Positions 38,630 to 44,823 of a DNA stretch of 64,000 nucleotides are shown piece after piece. The stretch is from Shewanella acanthi. GTDB taxonomy: Bacteria > Pseudomonadota > Gammaproteobacteria > Enterobacterales > Shewanellaceae. The translations under genes were made by a program, and so were the position numbers. A model generated the notes under the pieces. That model had not been told where the DNA came from, did no database searches, and was given only the letters and a program-made list of their open reading frames with translations. Location: positions 3,286,001-3,350,000 of the forward strand of contig NZ_CP080413.1 of the NCBI RefSeq assembly GCF_019457475.1. The letters are read 5' to 3'. Numbering within the stretch: position 1 is the stretch's first letter; the number at the start of each line of letters is the position of its first letter.

Positions 38630-39487
38630 TTAAGCAATTTGCCCGAAGCGACCTTCTTGGTAGTCACGAATGGCTTGCTGAATTTCCGCTTGGGTGTTCA
38701 TTACAAAGGGGCCCATCTGGACGATCTTTTCGCGGATGGGTTTGCCCACAAACAGTAACATCCCCGCTCCACGCTCATCGGCCTTAAAGTGCAATGGCGC
38801 TTGGCTATCGAGGACTAAAAACTCGCCTTCATTGAATGACCACTGTGAATTATCGCCTTTCTTCAGGCCGCCTTGGTAAAGATACAGCGCCGCAAACTCA
38901 TGCTTGGATAAATCGAGCTGCGCTTCACCGTTAGGGTTAATCATCATATCGCTAATCGCCGCCTCACCCGACAAACCCTGAATGCTAGAGCTAATCGCCG
39001 CTTGGCCAGCAAATGCCCAATCCCCCGCTAAAGCTTTTAGGGTTGCGCCAGTGTCGTTAGTGGTTTCAACACTGGGGACTGATGCAGTGTCCTGATAGGT
39101 CGCTGGGCGCAGTTTGTCTTTAGCTGGCATGTTGACCCAAATTTGGAAGCCATGCAGGCCATCGAGCGCATCGGCCAGCGGCATTTCAGAATGCACCACG
39201 CCGTAACCCGTACTCATCCACTGCACATCACCGGCCCGAATCGCCTTGACATTGCCCATCTGGTCGCGGTGCTCAAAGCCCCCCTTACGGATATAGGTAA
39301 AAGTCTCCATCCCACGGTGCGGATGCGGCGGGAAGCCACCAATAAAATCCTGTTTATCATCGGATTTAATCTCATCCATCATCAAGAATGGGTCGAAATG
39401 GGTAGTGACAAAATCCGCCACACGACGAATATTCACCCCATCGCCATCCATCGCAGGTCTGGCAGAAAACTGACCTAATACTTTCAT
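38630..39487 (-). CDS. pirin family protein
   Basis: A 285-residue bicupin of the pirin family. FLMMDEIKSDDKQDFIGGFPPHPHRGMETFTYIRKGGFEHRDQMGN near 34-80 includes the metal-binding HPHRG (two His), the later His in FEHRD and Glu of VHSEMP. Pirins bind Fe in the N-terminal cupin; roles range from quercetinase to redox-dependent cofactors, so the function here is open. AGGAG precedes the ATG. Last conserved chromosomal gene before the integron-like region. Confidence 0.92.
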   Translation of the reverse strand: MKVLGQFSARPAMDGDGVNIRRVADFVTTHFDPFLMMDEIKSDDKQDFIGGFPPHPHRGMETFTYIRKGGFEHRDQMGNVKAIRAGDVQWMSTGYGVVHSEMPLADALDGLHGFQIWVNMPAKDKLRPATYQDTASVPSVETTNDTGATLKALAGDWAFAGQAAISSSIQGLSGEAAISDMMINPNGEAQLDLSKHEFAALYLYQGGLKKGDNSQWSFNEGEFLVLDSQAPLHFKADERGAGMLLFVGKPIREKIVQMGPFVMNTQAEIQQAIRDYQEGRFGQIA

Positions 39488-39778
39488 TACGCGCTCCTAG
39501 GCTTAACCGCCACAATTTGCTTGCTGGCATTGCTTGCTGACAAAACAGCCTAAACGCCATTTGCCTAATATGAAGGAAAGAATATCAAGGAAATTTACAA
39601 AAGAATAACGCGAAATCACGCTTGGATTATTCGAAAAAGTAGAATGGTTCACTCTTGGTAAATGTATACATTGAACAAGCAAAGTCCTTTAAGGACTAGC
39701 AGTTTAAAAGAGAAAATCCGTGAGATAGAGTTTTAATAAAAGCGAGCGAGCGGTTTACAAGTGCAGAGCTAGTGCAGC

Positions 39779-39882
39779 TAATTGCCATTGTCTCTCCAGT
39801 GACACGCCGTGAACTCATCCATGAGGGCTCGACGGCGACATCCATGTCGCCAACGGTCACAGGTGCTTCAATGGCAATTTAC
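39779..39882. repeat. palindrome-rich dispersed repeat, copy A
   Basis: A non-coding hairpin element of about 100 bases. Outer arms AATTGCCATTG / CAATGGCAATT enclose GTGACACGCC, GGCTCGACGG and the inner palindrome GGCGACAT CC ATGTCGCC. The segment 39796-39843 recurs, inverted and diverged, at about 44107-44157 on the far side of the cassette region. I recall similar sequences scattered in Shewanella genomes, but that needs checking. It behaves like a MITE or other repeated extragenic element. Confidence 0.65.
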
Positions 39883-39972
39883 ACATCCGCACAACCGTTT
39901 CGTCATCTTAAGGGACATTTTTGAGTTAAAGCATTAACTCTAACTAGTCAGTTTCGGATAAAAATTTCTATG

Positions 39973-40088
39973 GATTAACGCCTTGCTTACCGGCCCAACG
40001 GAGCAGAGCAAGCTTGTTGTAAAGCTTGCGCAGCAAACCACAAGCTTGCGGCGCGTAGTTGGGTCCGAGTACAGCAAATTGTTATAAG
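39973..40088 (-). other. attC-like recombination site 1
   Basis: Minus-strand reading from GCTTATAACAA to AAGGCGTTAATCC, about 116 bases, with a long imperfect stem including CCCAAC / GTTGGG. It follows the stop codon of the nuclease-like cassette (TAA lies inside the outer core) and is the distal end of the cassette array. Confidence 0.7.
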
Positions 40089-40618
40089 CTGAACTTGCCG
40101 CCATACTCACTAACCAGATTTCCTGCTTTAAACACTTGAACTATGTAAGAGTAATTTTCACGATCCAGCTCTATAAAGTAACCGAGCTCATAGCCACAAA
40201 CATGTTCTGGATGTGTCTCTCCGTCGTAAGACCAGACGCCATCAAAACTAGATTTTGTTAAAGTCCTCAATCTAGCTCTATCGCTAGATTTCTCTTCTTC
40301 TGGCCGTTCTGACTTTTTCATTTCGATGGCAATGAGATTATCTTTTTCCATGATCTCACCTCGGCTATGCAAAATGAGATCACAAGTTATATTTACAACC
40401 TGCATTTGCTCATCAAGGATTGTTTTCACCTTGCCATTTTGCTTTCTGTTGTATTCAGGATCTGCATAGTACCCGGCGAAGCCATTTTCATTGGCTAATA
40501 TTTGCAGATGCATAGCCAATCTAGCGCAAAGATTACGTTCACTTACACCACTTAAGATGTTTTGCGCTTCTGCCTCAAAAAATATTTTCAAAGCCTTGTC
40601 AAAAACTTGTGATGGCAC
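40082..40618 (-). CDS. cassette gene 1: PD-(D/E)XK nuclease-like protein
   Basis: A 178-residue soluble protein. A helical N-terminus with a conserved-looking Glu (SGVSERNLCARLAMHLQ near 21) precedes a core ITCDLILHSRG (Asp near 86) and LIAIEMKKS (ExK near 105). The spacing of E, D and ExK is that of the PD-(D/E)XK nuclease fold, so it may be a restriction-type or anti-phage nuclease; this is inference. GTG at 40618 is the start, with AGGGAGGG just upstream; a longer frame to 40705 runs through the attC site and is rejected. The stop lies inside attC site 1. AT-richer than the flanking chromosome. Confidence 0.65.
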   Translation of the reverse strand: MPSQVFDKALKIFFEAEAQNILSGVSERNLCARLAMHLQILANENGFAGYYADPEYNRKQNGKVKTILDEQMQVVNITCDLILHSRGEIMEKDNLIAIEMKKSERPEEEKSSDRARLRTLTKSSFDGVWSYDGETHPEHVCGYELGYFIELDRENYSYIVQVFKAGNLVSEYGGKFSL

Positions 40619-40631
40619 GAACCCTCCCTGG

Positions 40632-40749
40632 CTTATAACGCCTTGCTCATTTGCGCAGCGGTTGTAGTGGATTTTTGTGCAACAATGAGCGAAGCGAATG
40701 CACAAAAAGGAACGTAGACCGCTGCGTCAAATGGAGCAATTTGTTATGC
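40632..40749 (-). other. attC-like recombination site 2
   Basis: Minus strand from GCATAACAAATTGCTCC to GGCGTTATAAGC. The arms CATTTGACGCAGCGGT and ACCGCTGCGCAAATG pair with one bulged base, as in true attC sites. The stop of cassette gene 2 lies inside the first core, and cassette gene 1 starts 14 bases beyond the last core. Confidence 0.85.
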
Positions 40750-41106
40750 ATGACGCCCGTTATACCAATAGGTATGTTTGCAAGGTACGCAGCCGAATGC
40801 TGTTTGATTCAAATCTGAATGATATCCTTCATTAACCAGGTGAACGGCCTTTCCTTCGCTTTCCCAACATTTCGGGCAGTAAGGTGTAGCATCTCCTTCG
40901 CTATAGTAGAAAGGCGCGTTGAAAGAAAGTGATTTATTTAATAGCACCTTCTTTTTTAGCTCGTCGACTTCTATTTGCAATGCGTGATTCGTTCGCGAAA
41001 GGTCAATAATTTCACCTTCTAACTCGACAATTTTACGATATAGCTCAATGTCGCCTAACTTTTTTACCAACTCTGCGACTTCTTTTGCATTTGAGATGAT
41101 GCTCAT
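40744..41106 (-). CDS. cassette gene 2: coiled-coil protein with zinc ribbon
   Basis: A 120-residue protein. Residues about 8-58 are a predicted coiled coil (ELVKKLGDIELYRKIVELEGEI and onward heptads). The C-terminal half has CPKCWESEGK near 79 and CVPCKHTYW near 106, a four-Cys zinc-binding ribbon. This plan occurs in several phage- and integron-borne hypothetical proteins; function unknown. AAGGAAAACGT precedes the ATG. It is bounded by attC sites on both sides, with the TAA stop in the core of site 2. Confidence 0.7.
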   Translation of the reverse strand: MSIISNAKEVAELVKKLGDIELYRKIVELEGEIIDLSRTNHALQIEVDELKKKVLLNKSLSFNAPFYYSEGDATPYCPKCWESEGKAVHLVNEGYHSDLNQTAFGCVPCKHTYWYNGRHA

Positions 41107-41117
41107 ACGTTTTCCTT

Positions 41118-41199
41118 AGGCATAACGCCGCCAGCAGCGGCCGAGTGTAACGAGGTCCAGCGACCGAAGGGAGCGATGTTGGCTGGCCTTGTTATATGG
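41118..41199 (-). other. attC-like recombination site 3
   Basis: Minus strand from GCCATATAACAAGGCCAGCC to GCTGGCGGCGTTATGCC, 82 bases. Core boxes TATAACAA and GCGTTATGC with inner GGCCAGC / GCTGGC arms are typical of attC. It separates cassette genes 3 and 2. Confidence 0.85.
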
Positions 41200-41512
41200 C
41201 AAACTCTTCATTAGGCTCCTCCAATTGCTCAACTTCATCTAGACCGCAAATTCCATTACCGCCAGTTAAATAACGCAGCCCCAAATAGACTTGGTCCCCA
41301 GCTTGTTCGGCCTGAATTACAACTGCAGGCGTTCTCTCTCCAGTATCTTCATCGATCTGAATAACACATGTTGGCAACATTGCATTCAGTGCAAAACTTC
41401 CTTCAGGGATGTAAAAAACAGCAACACCATTTTTCACATCGTCTTCGGTCGCAACTCTACCAGACAAGTGAGGCAAGCTTTCCCAATCACTTGGTTCGAA
41501 CGATTCCCACAT
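41192..41512 (-). CDS. cassette gene 3: hypothetical 106-residue protein
   Basis: Unrecognised acidic soluble protein beginning MWESFEPSDWESLPHLSGRV, with a middle ...VAVFYIPEGSFALNAMLP and ending EQLEEPNEEFAI. No catalytic motif, signal or membrane helix. ATG 41512 has AAGGTGATT upstream and lies directly after attC site 4; the in-frame extension to 41677 runs through that site and into cassette 4 and is rejected. A compact acidic single domain is common among integron cassette products. Confidence 0.6.
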   Translation of the reverse strand: MWESFEPSDWESLPHLSGRVATEDDVKNGVAVFYIPEGSFALNAMLPTCVIQIDEDTGERTPAVVIQAEQAGDQVYLGLRYLTGGNGICGLDEVEQLEEPNEEFAI

Positions 41513-41522
41513 AATCACCTTG

Positions 41523-41604
41523 CCATATAACGCCGCCAGCAGGGGACGAAAAACCAGAGCGAAGCGGCGGTTTTTTTGTTCCCTCTGGCTGGCCTTGTTA
41601 GGCA
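41523..41604 (-). other. attC-like recombination site 4
   Basis: Minus strand from GCCTAACAAGGCCAGCCAGA to CTGCTGGCGGCGTTATATGG, 82 bases. The stem includes AGGGAAC / GTCCCCT and AAAAAACC / GGTTTTT with a GCTTCGC tip. Very similar in its ends to site 3, as expected within one array. Confidence 0.85.
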
Positions 41605-41930
41605 TTTGCATGGAGCTTACTACGCAAGCGCTGTTGATTAGTTTCATTAGCGTTTTCCCATGCCCCAAAAAGACCAAACCAATATAGCCTTTCGTTTAAT
41701 GTTAAGCCGCCAATATTGTCTATGGCGGCATTTTTGAAATTATGAAAATCAGAGTGAAATTTGTTTGAAGCTTCCGTATCTTGGAACCAAACATTTCCAT
41801 GCCACTTGCTAATTAGATACGCGAGCGCTTCCACATCTTTGTCATCTTGCTTCCATTCCCCGACCAAATGAGAAAGCCTTTCTCTTAATTCTGGCTCTTG
41901 CACGGAGTTGACTAGCTCATCTAAGTTCAT
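41598..41930 (-). CDS. cassette gene 4: hypothetical 110-residue protein
   Basis: Unrecognised, mostly helical soluble protein (LDELVNSVQEPELRERLSHLV, then ALAYLISKWHGNVWFQD and ERLYWFGLFGAWENANE). Trp-rich C-terminal half. No known domain seen. The stop TAA lies within the GCCTAACAA core of attC site 4. The ribosome site is weak (AGGCATCACT before ATG), overlapping the core of attC site 5. Confidence 0.6.
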   Translation of the reverse strand: MNLDELVNSVQEPELRERLSHLVGEWKQDDKDVEALAYLISKWHGNVWFQDTEASNKFHSDFHNFKNAAIDNIGGLTLNERLYWFGLFGAWENANETNQQRLRSKLHANA

Positions 41931-41936
41931 AGTGAT

Positions 41937-42028
41937 GCCTAACGGGCAAATAATAGTTGGCTAAAATAGTGAACGAAGTGAACAAAAGCCAACTGTTATT
42001 TGTCCCTGTTGAATTGCTTGTTATATGG
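41937..42028 (-). other. attC-like recombination site 5
   Basis: Minus strand from CATATAACAAGCAATTC to GCCCGTTAGGCA. The stem arms AGTTGGCT / AGCCAACT extend through AAATAA(T/C), nearly 20 paired bases with small bulges. The outer core GTTAGGC matches the GTTRRRY consensus exactly. Confidence 0.85.
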
Positions 42029-42032
42029 CTGG

Positions 42033-42380
42033 TTAACCTTTCTTGGTTTTTATTAGCAAAACGAATTTATGAAACAGAATTGGTAAATAATACCACCATG
42101 CCGTACCGACAATTCCGGTGTAAATAGCTGGCACCCAAAAGTTATTAATATCCCTAAATATATTGTAATTACCATTTTCGTCAATAGAGCTTAAAAGCCA
42201 ATTACCGTCGAAAATATAGCTGACAGGAAACATACCTAAAGAAATGGGAAAATCTAAAGGAATAAATAAAAGCCACGCATTAACTGCCACGGGATCTGAT
42301 GACGTAGCAATTACGTAAGCCATAAATATGACAAAGCTTAAATGTAAAACTCCAAAGGTAATCGCAATCTTCTTAATCAT
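42033..42380 (-). CDS. cassette gene 5: small membrane protein
   Basis: Unrecognised 115-residue inner-membrane protein with about three hydrophobic segments: residues 5-26 (IAITFGVLHLSFVIFMAYVI), 35-55 (NAWLLFIPLDFPISLGMFPV) and 84-110 (VPAIYTGIVGTAWWYYLPIL), with a basic tail KTKKG. An acidic loop (SIDENGNYNIFRD) lies between helices 2 and 3. Function unknown; small multi-pass proteins are frequent in cassette arrays. Bounded by attC sites 5 and 6. Confidence 0.6.
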   Translation of the reverse strand: MIKKIAITFGVLHLSFVIFMAYVIATSSDPVAVNAWLLFIPLDFPISLGMFPVSYIFDGNWLLSSIDENGNYNIFRDINNFWVPAIYTGIVGTAWWYYLPILFHKFVLLIKTKKG

Positions 42381-42383
42381 GAT

Positions 42384-42459
42384 GCCATATAACGCCCGTA
42401 TTTGCGGCTGGTTTGGAGCGCAGCGGGAAACCAGTCCGACAACATGCGCTTGTTAGGCG
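42384..42459 (-). other. attC-like recombination site 6
   Basis: Minus strand from CGCCTAACAAGCGCATG to ACGGGCGTTATATGGC, 76 bases, with GGACTGGTTT / AAACCAGCC as inner stem. It separates cassette genes 6 and 5. Confidence 0.8.
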
Positions 42460-42460
42460 A

Positions 42461-43231
42461 TTACAAAGCCTTAAACTCTACTTTGAATGAGCCGTGGGCT
42501 TTTTCACCTTTAAAAAAGTTAATGTCAGTTAAACCTTTGCTACAACATATTTTACGTATTTCATCAATATCTTCTTGAGTAGTGTTGATTCCAAAATAGA
42601 TTTCACGAATAGCCTTTTCACTAATTTTGTGTAGCCCTGATTTATTTTTATATATCCTTATTTCACTTTCATAGCTCCATTGAGACGATTTAATCTTTAG
42701 TGTATCAATGGTTGACTTTTCTGGATCATCTAAGTAATTAAGCTCTTCATAACTATCTTTGTAATCGACTCTTATCGGTGTCACAAAGAAATCTAAGTCG
42801 GCTTCCATATCTAAGCCGAAAACAGCCCCTTGGTGATATTGAGAATAATGTGACCACATTAAGATGTCATCAAATCTTTCTGAGAGAGATAGAACACCTT
42901 TAGTATAAATAGTCTTCTCCTTTGTAGTTTTTACAAGTTCAGCTAATTTTTCTGGATTTCTTTGTAGCCACTCTATTGTTTGCTCTATTGTCTCTTCAGG
43001 GATCATCAGCCTCTTAAAGTGCTTTCGTGCGTCACCCAAAGTCGGAGCCGGATTCTCTGAAAGACCACAATCAAATGGGTCATTAAATGTGTCTGGAGTA
43101 GCAAACCAAAATGAGAAATTATCTAATATTTGTTTTGCTTGATCTATTGTCCTGTACTTATATAGCAGCTTAGGAAAATTCCCGTTATCGATGCCTCTTT
43201 GTATCAGTTCTTTTTTATGCTCTTGATTCAT
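42461..43231 (-). CDS. cassette gene 6: DUF2971 family protein
   Basis: A 256-residue soluble protein of the DUF2971 family. Family features in order: LLYKYR near 22, FSFWFATPDTFNDPFDCGLS near 40-58, LSLSERFDDILMWSHYSQYHQGAVFGLDM near 113-142, KSSQWSYESEIRIYK near 181 and IREIYFGINTT near 208. The family's biochemical role is unknown to me; members are frequent in accessory islands and cassette arrays. It is the largest and first cassette relative to the vanished integrase. The stop falls beside attC site 6 and a further attC lies upstream. Confidence 0.8.
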   Translation of the reverse strand: MNQEHKKELIQRGIDNGNFPKLLYKYRTIDQAKQILDNFSFWFATPDTFNDPFDCGLSENPAPTLGDARKHFKRLMIPEETIEQTIEWLQRNPEKLAELVKTTKEKTIYTKGVLSLSERFDDILMWSHYSQYHQGAVFGLDMEADLDFFVTPIRVDYKDSYEELNYLDDPEKSTIDTLKIKSSQWSYESEIRIYKNKSGLHKISEKAIREIYFGINTTQEDIDEIRKICCSKGLTDINFFKGEKAHGSFKVEFKAL

Positions 43232-43249
43232 GACGTACTTCTCTTTTCG

Positions 43250-43309
43250 CCTAACGTCTTAGTATTGATGCCCTGTGCTGTTTGCTGGGCATCAATCGAT
43301 TGTTGGACT
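43250..43309 (-). other. attC-like recombination site 7
   Basis: Minus strand from GTCCAACAATCGATTGATGC to AAGACGTTAGGCG, 60 bases. The outer cores GTCCAAC and GTTAGGC match RYYYAAC and GTTRRRY exactly, and ATTGATGCCC / GGGCATCAAT forms the stem. No intact gene lies on its 5' side, so the cassette it belonged to has been lost. Confidence 0.85.
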
Positions 43310-43583
43310 TGGCCGCTGCCACATCCGTACTATTTGGTATTAATCATGCTATAGGAATTTGCTTTTTTACGGTAGGGGGTTCTTTAACCAATTGAGGACT
43401 AATTGCTTGAATTATTTTGTGCTTTAACCTCCTCAGCAACGGTTTTGGCCGTGTTTAGTGCTGCCGATTACGCGTGTTGGCCCGTAAGTTCAAGTGACAA
43501 ACATGACTCTTCCCCTGCATAGGCATCACGCCATCCACTCTCATCCCCTCACACGTTAACTACCGCTTACGTTATCCTCGAGT
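43310..43583. other. intergenic stretch between attC site 7 and the transposase remnant
   Basis: About 270 bases with no convincing gene on either strand. It should contain whatever remains of the attI site, the integrase promoter and the lost first cassette. I could not recognise any of these. Confidence 0.4.
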
Positions 43584-43782
43584 TCAAGGCAACCCTGCGG
43601 CGCGAGGCAACTCAAACTGAGCTGTATTTATCAGTAATCCAGCAGGCTTTATTACCCCCTGAAATTGCAGATGACCGTGCTGACATTTTGGGCAGAGCCA
43701 CGTATAGAGCTCCTTCACCGCTGGACTCGCTATGGCTGGCTGAGATTGATGCAAGTGTGGCTTAATGAGCGCGAGTTTTTTA
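43584..43782 (-). pseudogene. IS91-like transposase C-terminal remnant
   Basis: About 65 codons open on the minus strand, encoding KKLALIKPHLHQ, then LYTWLCPKCQHGHLQFQGVI and a Gly/Ala-rich end before the stop. The CPKC-x-HGHL ribbon near a transposase-like C-terminus resembles the tail of IS91-family rolling-circle transposases. No upstream part of the gene is present. Its upstream edge coincides with the point where the integrase remnant on the other strand begins. Family assignment is tentative. Confidence 0.4.
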
Positions 43783-43784
43783 CG

Positions 43785-43878
43785 CCTTGGGCATAATGAT
43801 GTGAGTACCACACAAATCTATACCCATGTACTTGGCCAACATTTCGCAGGGACAACTAGTCCGTTAGACACACTATAA
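43785..43878 (+). pseudogene. integron integrase (intI) 3' remnant
   Basis: About 30 codons on the plus strand read LGHNDVSTTQIYTHV and end AGTTSPLDTL before a TAA stop. This is the C-terminus of an IntI-type tyrosine recombinase, with the conserved LGH of the third motif and the catalytic Tyr of QIYTHV. Further upstream the frame is closed by stops, so at least nine tenths of the gene is missing. Its orientation, opposite to the cassettes, and its position beyond the array are those expected for intI. Confidence 0.8.
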
Positions 43879-44106
43879 AGTCAGAGTCCTTTAGTTATTC
43901 CGTAGCATTACTAAAATTTGGTCAACTTACAGCTTGTAGAGTTAATTGCTAGCAGCCCCGATAATGCGCAATGGGGCAAAAAAGCTTTTAGTCAGATGAA
44001 CAATTCGATGGTCGTAAAGATTGGCATTGTTGCAACTGTTACTGTTGGCGGCATGGCCGCTCTTTCACATCCATGTGATCGCGCCATTAGTACATCTATG
44101 TACAAC

Positions 44107-44157
44107 AGATGTCGCCGTCGAGCCTTCAAGGATGTGTTTATGGCGTGTCACAGGGGA
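44107..44157 (-). repeat. palindrome-rich dispersed repeat, copy B
   Basis: On the minus strand GTGACACGCC, CATCC, TGAAGGCTCGACGGCGACAT reproduce copy A at 39796-39843 with about eight substitutions. Neighbouring palindromes (TCACATCCATGTGA near 44068, GTACATCTATGTAC near 44090) suggest further degraded repeat units. A plus-strand frame 43918-44199 covering this is not a gene. Confidence 0.6.
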
Positions 44158-44232
44158 AACAATGATAATCCTGTGCCGCGAGTTGAAGGAACTTTTTAAA
44201 TTCTGTTTTTAACAGTTAAGACGAACCCAAAC

Positions 44233-44433
44233 CTAGTCTGGTTTAAACACCCCAATCACGGCGCCAGTCGCTTTTTCAGCGACTTTAACGTCGGTTTGCT
44301 GTTCGCGGTAATCGCAGTCGGTACATTCTACGGTTTCGATACCGTTTTCTTTAAACAGCAGAATGCTGTCTTTGGCGCCACATTTAGGGCATTTAGCGCC
44401 AGCTACGAAGCGCTTTTTGATTTTGGTTGTCAT
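44233..44433 (-). CDS. yheV: YheV-family zinc-ribbon protein
   Basis: A 66-residue protein of the YheV/DUF2387 family: TTKIKKRFVAGAKCPKCGAKDS followed by VECTDCDYRE, four Cys forming a zinc ribbon. The start at 44433 is set by AAGGTATTAGC; six more codons upstream are possible but atypical. In E. coli yheV lies with kefB and slyD; here it is divergent from yheS. Function unknown. Confidence 0.85.
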   Translation of the reverse strand: MTTKIKKRFVAGAKCPKCGAKDSILLFKENGIETVECTDCDYREQQTDVKVAEKATGAVIGVFKPD

Positions 44434-44823
44434 GCTAATACCTTTACGCACAGACCAGTACAGTTGAATCAGAAGATGACTACGCTTAGCTTGATAAACC
44501 GAAAGCGTGAGCCCGAAATTGGCGGCTATTTTGCCACAGTGCCCAGCTATTGCCAGCCTTTAAACCAAGTTGTGATGCCATAAAAGGTGAGCAGGTGTTA
44601 GCATCTTGCGGGATTCACTCAAGAAGGATTTGCCAAATCGGCCGTACACTCGCTTTACCACTCATCATAAGAGCGCCATAAAAGCCGCCACAACACTCGC
44701 CAAAAAGAAGAGGTAAAAAGTGTAAGAAATACTCAGCAACACGGCCTAAATTGTGGTTTGCCATTAGCTTGTACGCTATCATCACAGCCCTTAACCATTC
44801 ACGATATGACCAAGTTGTAGTTA
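44434..44823. other. yheV-yheS intergenic region
   Basis: 390 bases with no convincing gene, hairpin or operator. It holds both divergent promoters. Confidence 0.5.

Noticed and set aside
40619-40705. N-terminal extension of the nuclease-like cassette gene
   Set aside because: It translates the attC palindrome; the GTG at 40618 has a strong ribosome site just outside the site.
41513-41677. N-terminal extension of cassette gene 3
   Set aside because: It spans attC site 4 and part of cassette gene 4 in another frame.
43918-44199. A plus-strand open frame of 93 codons after the integrase relic
   Set aside because: It runs through the palindromic repeat copy B, has no ribosome site or family resemblance, and its start is not ATG-like in context.
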